A stretch of DNA of 5,237 nucleotides, from NCBI GenBank assembly GCA_044866695.1, contig JBIOUF010000078.1, forward strand, positions 1-5,237, given 5' to 3'. Source of the DNA: JBIOUF01 sp044866695 (lineage in GTDB: Bacteria > Actinomycetota > Actinomycetes > Propionibacteriales > Nocardioidaceae). Position 1 is the stretch's first letter. Each line of letters begins with the position of its first letter. Of this stretch, positions 1 to 4,181 are shown piece after piece. The position numbers and the translations under genes are program-made. The notes below the pieces were generated by a model that saw only the letters and a program-made list of their open reading frames with translations, was not told the origin of the DNA and ran no database searches.

Positions 1-828
1 GAGGGGCTGGGCAACAAGTTCCTCTCCCACATCCGCGAGTCCGACGCGATCTGCCAGGTCACCCGGGTGTTCCGCGACGACGACGTCTCCCACGTCGAGG
101 GCAAGGTGGACCCCGCCGGGGACATCAGCACGATCCAGACCGAGCTGATCCTGGCTGACCTGCAGACGCTGGAGAAGGCGGTTCCCCGGTTGGAGAAGGA
201 GGCCCGCGGCAGGAAGGAGCTGGCCGGCACGGTCGCCGCCGCGAAGCAGGCGCAGGCGGAGCTCGAGACCGGGACCCCCGTCATCGCCGGCGGCGTCGAC
301 CGCGAGCTGCTCCGCGAGCTCATGCTGCTGACCGCCAAGCCGTACCTCTACGTCTTCAACTGCGACGCCGACGAGCTGGCCGACGAGGAGCTCAGACGGC
401 GGATGCGCGACCTCGTGGCGCCCTCGGAGGCGATCTTCCTCGACGCCAAGCTCGAGTCCGAGCTGGTCGAGCTGGACGACGAGGCGGAGGCCCGCGAGCT
501 GCTCGCCGAGATGGGGGTCGAGGAGCCCGGCCTCGACGTACTGGCCCGCGTGGGGTTCGACACCCTCGGCCTGCAGACCTACCTCACCGCCGGCCCGAAG
601 GAGGCCCGCGCCTGGACCATCCGCAAGGGCGCGACGGCCCCCGAGGCGGCCGGGGTGATCCACACCGACTTCCAGCGCGGCTTCATCAAGGCCGAGGTGG
701 TGTCGTATGACGACCTCGTCGCGGCCGGCTCCATGGCTGCCGCCCGCGCCGCCGGAAAGGTGCGCATGGAGGGGAAGGACTACGTGATGCGGGACGGGGA
801 CGTCGTCGAGTTCCGCTTCAACGTGTGA
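1..828 (+). CDS. ychF: Redox-responsive P-loop ATPase YchF (OLA1/Obg-related), C-terminal part
   Basis: This is the last 275 residues of YchF, a cytosolic ATPase of the TRAFAC/Obg family linked to ribosomes and stress responses. The frame is open from base 1, so the gene starts beyond the left edge; the GTG at 67 is internal. The first visible residues, EGLGNKFLSHIRESDAICQV, are the segment that follows the G3 (DxAG) motif in this family, so the P-loop and G3 lie outside the window. A helical coiled-coil insert spans about residues 45-90. The nucleotide-specificity loop, YVFNCDADE around residue 120, has N..E spacing instead of the NKxD of GTPases, which fits the family's known ATP preference. 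From about residue 190 (TYLTAGPKEARAW) to the C-terminus (DYVMRDGDVVEFRFNV) is the TGS domain. The C-terminus is complete, ending in TGA. Identification is secure; the precise cellular role is only partly known for the family. Confidence 0.96.
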   Translation, partial: EGLGNKFLSHIRESDAICQVTRVFRDDDVSHVEGKVDPAGDISTIQTELILADLQTLEKAVPRLEKEARGRKELAGTVAAAKQAQAELETGTPVIAGGVDRELLRELMLLTAKPYLYVFNCDADELADEELRRRMRDLVAPSEAIFLDAKLESELVELDDEAEARELLAEMGVEEPGLDVLARVGFDTLGLQTYLTAGPKEARAWTIRKGATAPEAAGVIHTDFQRGFIKAEVVSYDDLVAAGSMAAARAAGKVRMEGKDYVMRDGDVVEFRFNV

Positions 829-858
829 ATCGGCGCGTTTGCGCAGGTCGTCAGAGGG

Positions 859-879
859 GGTGTAACCGTGGTGTAACCG
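859..879. repeat. Direct repeat GGTGTAACCG, two copies
   Basis: GGTGTAACCG occurs at 859-868 and again at 870-879, one base apart, giving an 11-bp period. It lies 30 bp after the ychF stop codon. An 11-bp period puts both copies on about the same face of the helix, which would suit side-by-side protein binding, but no known site is recognised. Confidence 0.6.
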
Positions 880-942
880 CTCCCGGTCCGCACAGAGTCC
901 GCAAGAGATTCAGCAGGATGGGCTCGGTCAGGCTGTTTCGCA

Positions 943-964
943 GGGCCAATCTCGGGCCAATCTC
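943..964. repeat. Perfect tandem duplication of GGGCCAATCTC
   Basis: The 11-mer GGGCCAATCTC is present twice with no gap (943-953 and 954-964). It may be a slippage duplication or a pair of helically phased binding sites; nothing else identifies it. Confidence 0.6.
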
Positions 965-972
965 CGGACTCG

Positions 973-996
973 GTGCCATCAGTTGGCACGTACGTG
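973..996. repeat. Inverted repeat GTGCCA-N5-TGGCAC overlapping palindrome CACGTACGTG
   Basis: GTGCCA (973-978) and TGGCAC (984-989) form a perfect 6-bp inverted repeat. Its right arm runs into the perfect 10-bp palindrome CACGTACGTG (987-996), which is followed by another ACGTGAC. No T-tract follows, so an operator-like site is more likely than a terminator. The role is unknown. Confidence 0.4.
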
Positions 997-1194
997 ACGT
1001 GACCTCTTGGCGGCGCCATGGTGTTTTCCAGGGAGCGGCTCCTCGCGCGCTCATGCGGATGACCGCGTGTTTCCTACACGACGTCGGACGTCGGATGTGA
1101 TGACGAACCGCGCGGCATTCGGCGGGTGATCAACGCTCGTGACCTTCGCCTCTGTGCGTGGCGTTGGGAAGACCTACCGTGAAGGTGAGGGCAA

Positions 1195-1212
1195 CTGCCC
1201 GAAGTCGGGCAG
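1195..1212 (+). promoter_or_regulatory. Perfect hairpin just upstream of a Shine-Dalgarno
   Basis: CTGCCCGA (1195-1202) and TCGGGCAG (1205-1212) are exact reverse complements around a central AG. As RNA this gives a 7-bp GC-rich stem with a four-base loop, ending 7 bases before the GGAGG at 1220. As DNA it is an operator-like dyad. Either way it is placed to affect expression of the membrane protein gene at 1234. The function is inferred from position only. Confidence 0.45.
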
Positions 1213-1219
1213 GCTCATC

Positions 1220-1228
1220 GGAGGTGAT
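1220..1228 (+). promoter_or_regulatory. Strong ribosome binding site for the 1234 gene
   Basis: GGAGGTGAT matches the 16S rRNA anti-Shine-Dalgarno very well; its GGAGG core ends 9 bases before the ATG at 1234. It fixes the start of the membrane protein gene. It stands out because three other small genes in this window have no Shine-Dalgarno at all. Confidence 0.8.
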
Positions 1229-1233
1229 CGTCG

Positions 1234-1584
1234 ATGAGTACGACACCACTGCAGCAGCATGGCATGCACTGGGTACCCGAGACTCAAGTGGGCAAGTGGG
1301 CTCTTTCGCTCGCGGGACTGGCCGTGGGTGGCACCGTGGCACTCACTATCGCGTTTGCGGCGGGGCTGGAACCGGCCGACAGTTTCACGGACAACTGGTT
1401 CCTCGCCGTGGCGGGCGTGGCGATCTTGGCGAGCGCTGCTGGGTCCGTCATCAGCGGCATCCTCGCGCTGATCCGTGGCCACGACCGGTCCTGGTTGGGG
1501 GTATCCGCCACAGGGCTGAGCGTGCTCGTGACGGCCCTGATGCTCCAGCAGGTCGCGGAAGGGCTCGGCTGGCCAACGGGGTGA
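1234..1584 (+). CDS. Small three-helix membrane protein of unknown function
   Basis: This 116-residue protein starts at an ATG with a strong Shine-Dalgarno (1220-1228). After a polar N-terminal stretch of about 20 residues it has three hydrophobic segments: about 21-45 (KWALSLAGLAVGGTVALTIAF...), 54-80 (WFLAVAGVAILASAAGS...LALI) and 85-111 (SWLGVSATGLSVLVTALMLQQ). A short acidic loop (EPADSFTDN) lies between the first two helices and a charged turn (RGHDR) between the last two. The charged RGHDR turn suggests a cytoplasmic loop there, but topology is inferred. The N-terminus does not resemble a cleavable signal peptide. Small proteins with this helix-RGxxRS-helix pattern are common in Actinobacteria and are generally uncharacterised; I recognise no enzymatic motif. 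The gene stands alone: 405 bp of non-coding DNA precede it and 237 bp follow before an unrelated antitoxin gene. Confidence 0.82.
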   Translation: MSTTPLQQHGMHWVPETQVGKWALSLAGLAVGGTVALTIAFAAGLEPADSFTDNWFLAVAGVAILASAAGSVISGILALIRGHDRSWLGVSATGLSVLVTALMLQQVAEGLGWPTG

Positions 1585-1809
1585 GGCAAGGTGGAGTGAA
1601 TCCCGCGTAAGCATGCGGCCACAAGCACCCGCTGCCGCGATGTGTACGGCAGAGTTGTCCGCTCATGGCGCTCGGCGTACGCTCGGACGCCGACTCCCCC
1701 GCAGTTGCCTCGTTTGTTCTCGTTCCTGGCGCTCGCACGTTCCCAACCTTCCAAGCGCACCCACCGAGTGCCCATCGCCGCGCTCCGAGCGATTGTCTGT
1801 CTCGAACCC

Positions 1810-1815
1810 TAGACT
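1810..1815 (+). promoter_or_regulatory. Leaderless-type -10 box (TAGACT) of the first antitoxin
   Basis: TAGACT fits the actinobacterial TAnnnT -10 consensus and lies exactly six bases before the ATG at 1822, so transcription would be expected to begin at or next to the start codon. There is no Shine-Dalgarno. No good -35 hexamer is visible at 17-18 bp spacing (a TTGTCT at 1793 is too close). Confidence 0.6.
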
Positions 1816-1821
1816 CGAGTC
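1812..1821. promoter_or_regulatory. Palindrome GACTCGAGTC, candidate autoregulatory operator
   Basis: This perfect 10-bp palindrome overlaps the -10 box and ends at the base before the antitoxin ATG. Type II antitoxins commonly repress their own operons by binding such sites, so it is a reasonable operator candidate. Binding is inferred from placement only. Confidence 0.45.
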
Positions 1822-2040
1822 ATGACTGCCAACCGTGATGAGCTCATTCACCTGATCGAGGGCTTGCCCGACGACCAGGTTGATGCGCTGCTCGCGGACG
1901 CACGTCGGCTGGCTGGCCAGAAGCCGAAGGGCACCTGGCCGCCCAAGTTCGTCGGCATGATCAAGGACGGTCCCAAGGACGGCTCGTCGCCGGACCACAT
2001 CGACGCGACCCTGTCGCGAGGCTTCGGCAGCGAGCGTTGA
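1822..2040 (+). CDS. Type II antitoxin paired with a PIN-domain toxin
   Basis: This 72-residue protein has an N-terminal acidic helical region (NRDELIHLIEGLPDDQVDALLADARRLAG, residues 4-32) and a C-terminal tail carrying WPPKFVGMIKDGPKDGSSPDHIDATLSRGFG. That tail is typical of actinobacterial antitoxins encoded directly before PIN ribonuclease toxins: the tail wraps the toxin, and the N-terminal part is expected to dimerise and bind DNA. It has no AbrB-type barrel, so it is a different antitoxin family from the one at 3933. The ATG is chosen because a -10 box lies six bases upstream (leaderless start). The stop codon overlaps the TTG start of the toxin frame (TTGA at 2037-2040), which indicates translational coupling. 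The antitoxin is intact although its toxin partner is frameshifted. The assignment rests on sequence pattern plus the PIN neighbour. Confidence 0.82.
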   Translation: MTANRDELIHLIEGLPDDQVDALLADARRLAGQKPKGTWPPKFVGMIKDGPKDGSSPDHIDATLSRGFGSER

Positions 2041-2461
2041 TCGTCTGTGACACCGGTCCGCTTGTCGCGTTGTCGAACGAGCGGGACGAGCTCTACTTCA
2101 CGGCTAACAACCTCTTTCGTGACCTGCACATGGCGGGCGAGACCCTCGTGCTGCCTGCAACGGTGCTTGCCGAGACCTGCTACTGGCTCAACGAGCATGG
2201 TGGCGCCGAGGTCCGGCCTTTCTCGATGCAGTCGCCGACGGCACGCTCGAGCTGGTCGACCTGACCACCGAGGACGTCGAGCGCATGGCGGAGCTGGTTC
2301 GCCAGTTCTCGTCATTCCCGCTGGGAGGCACGGACGCGTCGGTGGTTGCCGTCGCCGAGCGCCTCGGCGTGCGCGAGATCGCCACCTTCGACCGTCGCCA
2401 CTTCCCGGCGATCACTCCCAACGACGGCGGCCACTTCACGCTGCTCCCCGAGTCGTTGTGA
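2037..2461 (+). pseudogene. PIN-domain (VapC-like) ribonuclease toxin, frameshifted
   Basis: A PIN-domain toxin of about 141 residues is split over two frames. The first (TTG at 2037, 59 good codons to 2213) gives MIVCDTGPLVAL..., with catalytic D5, and PATVLAETCYWL, with E46. It then runs into unrelated sequence and stops at 2262-2264. The second frame resumes at 2219 and encodes 80 residues, FLDAVADGTLELVDLTTEDV onward. It includes GGTDASVVAVAERLG (Asp codon at 2333-2335) and ATFDRRHF (Asp codon at 2390-2392), and ends LLPESL at TGA 2459-2461. One missing base between about 2214 and 2218 (CCGGCC) explains the break; restoring it gives a normal-length PIN protein with all four metal-binding acids. 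No canonical -1 slippery heptamer is present, so programmed frameshifting is unlikely. A sequencing error cannot be excluded. As read, the product loses half its active site and should be inactive. PIN toxins of this type cleave RNA. Confidence 0.85.
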
Positions 2462-2500
2462 GCGGCCAGCGGCCCGCAAATAGTCCGCGAGAAGTCCGGC

Positions 2501-2601
2501 CGAGACCGATTCTGGCCGACGACGTCCAACGGTCTCGCGAACGCGTTTCGCAGGTCAGGCCGCATTTTCCGGCCTCGACCGGCGATGACCAACGATCGCC
2601 G
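2501..2601. repeat. Cluster of four consecutive inverted repeats
   Basis: Within 101 bases lie CGAGACCG/CGGTCTCG (2501-2508 with 2530-2537), GCGAA/TTCGC (2537-2551), AGGCCG/CGGCCT extended by GGTC/GACC with one bulged base (2553-2580), and CGGCGAT/ATCGCCG (2580-2601). The third is the strongest: about 10 bp of stem with a CATTTTC loop. It could end transcription of the toxin operon 92 bp upstream, although no T-run follows. A structured RNA or palindromic repeat element is an alternative. Confidence 0.45.
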
Positions 2602-2759
2602 AAACCCCGCGTGATCGTTCCGCTTCAATGTGAGAGCCGGCGCGGCGGGGCAGCCGCCTTGAGGCCGGCCAGTGGCACCCCGGCTGCCAGCGAGGCCCGA
2701 AAGCGGGCGGAGGGCACGTCCGGGCATCCCTCCCGAGCCGATCGGGCTCGTCACTCCTG

Positions 2760-2869
2760 TCCGCTGACGGCGGACGCGTCCCGGGCGAGATCGTGGAGCC
2801 TCAGGCGCACACCGTCGGCCACGCCGCGGTCCCCCTTGCGGACCGTGGCGTCCTGCTCGCCGGTGACAG
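2760..2869 (+). pseudogene. Fragment of a metallo-beta-lactamase-fold hydrolase
   Basis: The frame encodes SADGGRVPGEIVEPQAHTVGH and then AAVPLADRGVLLAGD. This resembles the stretch around HTxGHAA-LPDRGVLLAGD of the metallo-beta-lactamase fold, where the His of GH and the Asp of GD are metal ligands. The usual upstream HxHxDH motif and the downstream His are absent: reading on after LAGD gives SSHRSNLEQAGRHPR, which does not match the family, and upstream codons give no fold signature. It is therefore at most a remnant of a once-complete gene. The similarity is short, so the call is tentative. Confidence 0.4.
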
Positions 2870-3152
2870 TTCGCACCGGTCGAACCTGGAGCAGGCGGGT
2901 AGACACCCACGGATGAACGTCGGCGTCATTACGCTCATGGTCGCCACCCTCCTGCTCGAACAGCGGTCAGAGCGGCCCTTTCGCGATCCGTGCGTCAACC
3001 CCAGTTCAAGCGTGGTCTCGGGCGTGGCGTGGCCGACGTTCCTCCTTCCGAGCGTGCGGGCAGGAGGCGATGGTCCGGGTTGACCTGGGACGAGCTCAAA
3101 GCTCGGCTTGCTGCGCGCAGGGCGTGACGACGCGGGACCACGGCCCATACCC

Positions 3153-3174
3153 CCGCGTGATCGCCGCGTGATCG
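3153..3174. repeat. Tandem CCGCGTGATCG duplication upstream of the VOC promoter
   Basis: CCGCGTGATCG is present twice with no gap (3153-3163, 3164-3174), ending 30 bp before the -10 box at 3205. A further copy lies at 2607-2617, and the match continues imperfectly (CCGCGTGATCGTnCCGnTTC at 2607-2626 and 3164-3183). The position suggests an upstream regulatory site for the VOC gene or a duplicated remnant. Confidence 0.5.
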
Positions 3175-3204
3175 TGCCGGTTCGCCGTGTGACTGGCGGG
3201 CTGT

Positions 3205-3210
3205 TACGTT
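3205..3210 (+). promoter_or_regulatory. Leaderless-type -10 box (TACGTT) of the VOC gene
   Basis: TACGTT fits TAnnnT and lies exactly six bases before the ATG at 3217, the same spacing as for both antitoxins. No Shine-Dalgarno precedes this ATG. A weak TTCGCC at 3181-3186 would be at 18-bp spacing as a -35. Confidence 0.6.
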
Positions 3211-3216
3211 GCCGAG

Positions 3217-3627
3217 ATGACCGGCGCAGCGGTTCCCAAGCCCGTCCTCGACCTGATCGTCGTGGACTGCCCGGACGCCCTGCAGCTCGGGCGGTTCTAT
3301 GCCGAGCTGCTCGGCTGGTCCGTCGAGGAGGGCGCTGACCGCGACTGGGTGACGGTGTCCCCCCGCGAGGGGGGTGTCTCGGCGGAGAACCCGAACGGGC
3401 CTCCCAGACTCGCCTTCCAGCGCATCGACGACTGGGTGACCCCCACCTGGCCCGGCGGCAGCCACCCGCAGCAGCTCCATCTCGACCTCTCCGTCGACGA
3501 CATCGACGCTGCCGAGCCCGCGGTGCTCGGCCTCGGCGCGCGGCGGCACGACCACCAGCCGTCCCGGGACGGCGCCTTCCGCGTCTACGTGGACCCCGCC
3601 GGGCACCCGTTCTGCCTGATCCGCTGA
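3217..3627 (+). CDS. VOC family (glyoxalase-like) protein
   Basis: This 136-residue cytosolic protein has the paired beta-alpha-beta-beta-beta pattern of the vicinal oxygen chelate superfamily. The first module starts at PVLDLIVVDCPDALQLGRFYAELLGW (residues 9-34). The second contains QLHLDLSVDDIDAAEPAVLGLGAR (87-109) and ends FRVYVDPAGHPFCLIR (121-136). H88 in the LHLDL strand is a likely metal-ligand position, and H130 lies in the DPAGHPFCL signature. This arrangement matches the short glyoxalase_6-like VOC proteins common in Actinobacteria, most of which have no known substrate. VOC relatives include glyoxalases, extradiol dioxygenases and antibiotic-binding resistance proteins, so no reaction is assigned. 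The ATG is supported by the -10 box six bases upstream. The gene appears to be a single-gene transcript lying between the two toxin-antitoxin modules. A small CCGC-TGAA-GCGG dyad overlaps the stop codon. Confidence 0.9.
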   Translation: MTGAAVPKPVLDLIVVDCPDALQLGRFYAELLGWSVEEGADRDWVTVSPREGGVSAENPNGPPRLAFQRIDDWVTPTWPGGSHPQQLHLDLSVDDIDAAEPAVLGLGARRHDHQPSRDGAFRVYVDPAGHPFCLIR

Positions 3628-3908
3628 AGCGGTCTGGTGGCGGCGCTTGGAGGATGCGGCGCCATGACCAGTACGGGCAGCGGAGCGGTGCTGCCTAGGG
3701 CCGCCCGACCATGCTGGGGGTGCCCGACGACGAAGCCAGGGGGTGGCTCGGCGAGGCACCATGGCGCTCGTCGCAGAGGGCGCATCCCTGACCCGCCCTG
3801 AGGACGTCGCGAAGCTGATCGAGCTGCGCGACCGTCCGCAGGCAGCCCGGGACTGGGCTGCGGTACCGACCCGGCGGCGGGCCACGCGGTTGGCGCCGTC
3901 GTGGACTG

Positions 3909-3932
3909 GGAATCCATTGGTAACATGATTCC
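3909..3932. promoter_or_regulatory. Inverted repeat GGAATC-N12-GATTCC around the vapB -10 box
   Basis: GGAATC (3909-3914) and GATTCC (3927-3932) are exact reverse complements flanking the -10 box, and the right arm ends at the base before the vapB ATG. AbrB-fold antitoxins, often with their toxin, repress their own promoters by binding such repeats, so this is a strong operator candidate. Binding is inferred. Confidence 0.5.
3921..3926 (+). promoter_or_regulatory. Leaderless-type -10 box (TAACAT) of vapBC
   Basis: TAACAT fits TAnnnT and lies exactly six bases before the ATG at 3933. No Shine-Dalgarno is present, so a leaderless mRNA is expected. No clear -35 hexamer is seen. Confidence 0.62.
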
Positions 3933-4172
3933 ATGGAAGCCGTCATCGACTCTGTCGGCCGCATCGTCGTGCCGAAGCCGCTGCGGGACGCGCTCGGTCT
4001 GACCCCCGGAACCGTCGTCGACATCTCGCAGTACGGCACGGGCGTACAGATCACGCCGGGCGGACGGACGGCTCGCCTTGTGCGGACAGAGGACGGCCGG
4101 CTGGTCTCGCGCGGTGAGGAGCCTGTCACCGACGCAACGGTCTTCGCCCTTCTGGACGCCGGTCGCCGGTGA
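3933..4172 (+). CDS. vapB: AbrB/MazE/SpoVT-type antitoxin (VapB-like)
   Basis: This 79-residue antitoxin of a VapBC-type module begins directly with the AbrB swapped-hairpin DNA-binding domain: MEAVIDSVGRIVVPKPLRDAL, then GLTPGTVVDISQYGTGVQITP (residues 1-43). The DSxGRIVVPKPLRDALGL segment is the family hallmark. The C-terminal half (residues 48-79, ARLVRTEDGRLVSRGEEPVTDATVFALLDAGRR) is the expected toxin-neutralising tail. It should dimerise, bind the operator at 3909-3932, and hold the downstream PIN toxin inactive. The ATG is fixed by the -10 box six bases upstream and by the conserved domain starting at residue 2. The stop codon TGA (4170-4172) lies four bases before the GTG start of the toxin, so the two genes form one operon. 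It belongs to a different family from the antitoxin at 1822. Confidence 0.93.
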   Translation: MEAVIDSVGRIVVPKPLRDALGLTPGTVVDISQYGTGVQITPGGRTARLVRTEDGRLVSRGEEPVTDATVFALLDAGRR

Positions 4173-4181
4173 CCCGGTGAC
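4166..4181. repeat. Tandem CCGGTGAC duplication at the vapB-vapC junction
   Basis: CCGGTGAC occurs twice with no gap (4166-4173, 4174-4181). The first copy carries the vapB stop TGA and the second the vapC start GTG. With one copy removed, the GTG start and TGA stop would overlap as GTGA, the usual junction for such pairs, with both frames unchanged. It is probably a slippage duplication. Confidence 0.65.

Larger units (their letters stand above)
829..1233. other. Repeat-rich intergenic region after ychF
   Basis: These 405 bases contain no open frame that looks like a gene; the frames crossing them give arginine- and serine-rich shadow peptides without family features. They hold a small GCGC-GTTT-GCGC stem-loop (833-844), two pairs of short direct repeats with an 11-bp period (859-879 and 943-964), an inverted repeat overlapping a perfect palindrome (973-996), and a hairpin close to the next start codon (1195-1212). 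A weak -10-like TACCGT at 1175-1180 could drive the downstream membrane gene. No T-rich intrinsic terminator is visible after ychF. Confidence 0.6.
2462..3216. other. Long gene-poor region with stem-loops and gene debris
   Basis: No intact gene is supported in these 755 bases. The left part (2501-2601) is a chain of inverted repeats. Two short hairpins follow (2734-2750 CGAGCC/GGCTCG and 2759-2775 GTCCGC/GCGGAC). Around 2760-2869 one frame encodes a fragment resembling a metallo-beta-lactamase-fold hydrolase. A 13-mer, CCCCGCGTGATCG, occurs at 2605-2617 and 3151-3163. A small frame at 3029-3127 ends in GLTWDELKARLAARRA but has no ribosome binding site or recognisable family. The last 20 bases carry the promoter of the VOC gene. 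The region looks like decayed accessory DNA. Confidence 0.6.
3628..3932. other. Intergenic region between VOC gene and vapB, with a doubtful small frame
   Basis: This 305-base gap holds no gene I can firmly support. One plus-strand frame, from ATG 3761 to TGA 3926-3928, encodes 55 residues (MALVAEGASLTRPEDVAKLI...) whose first half has gene-like third-position GC. It has only a weak GAGG upstream, ends in low-quality sequence, runs through the vapB promoter, and matches no family I know. It may be a remnant. The right end carries the promoter and operator of vapB. Confidence 0.5.

Noticed and set aside
67..828. GTG at 67 as the start of a complete YchF-like gene
   Set aside because: The frame is open upstream to base 1 and the residues before it (GLGNKFLSHIRE) are conserved YchF sequence, so this is an internal codon of a truncated gene.
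1032..1042. GGAGC-G-GCTCC dyad as a terminator
   Set aside because: A one-base centre cannot form an RNA hairpin loop without opening the stem, and no T-tract follows.
1796..1821. TCTCGAACCCTAGAC as a tRNA T-arm or phage attachment site
   Set aside because: No cloverleaf, acceptor stem or anticodon arm can be built around it; it is better explained as promoter sequence.
2205..2225. Programmed -1 ribosomal frameshift in the first PIN toxin
   Set aside because: The bases at the switch (CGG CCT TTC) do not form an X XXY YYZ slippery heptamer, and no internal Shine-Dalgarno was noticed. Mutation or sequencing error is simpler.
2188..2910. Minus-strand open frame of 240 codons
   Set aside because: It is arginine- and glycine-rich and antisense to the toxin 3' half and the non-coding stretch; it has no domain signature.
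2047..2916. Long plus-strand open frame of 289 codons across the toxin region
   Set aside because: It is arginine- and serine-rich, overlaps the PIN coding frames, and has no recognisable domain; it is a shadow of GC-rich DNA.
3029..3127. Small frame from GTG 3029 ending GLTWDELKARLAARRA
   Set aside because: Only 32 codons, no ribosome binding site or -10 box at the start, and no recognised family; noted within the gap description only.
3621..3632. CCGCT-GA-AGCGG over the VOC stop codon as an intrinsic terminator
   Set aside because: As RNA the stem is only four base pairs and there is no following T-run.
2995..3885. Long minus-strand open frame of 296 codons
   Set aside because: It is antisense to the VOC gene, whose frame matches a known family; the antisense peptide is low-complexity and matches nothing.
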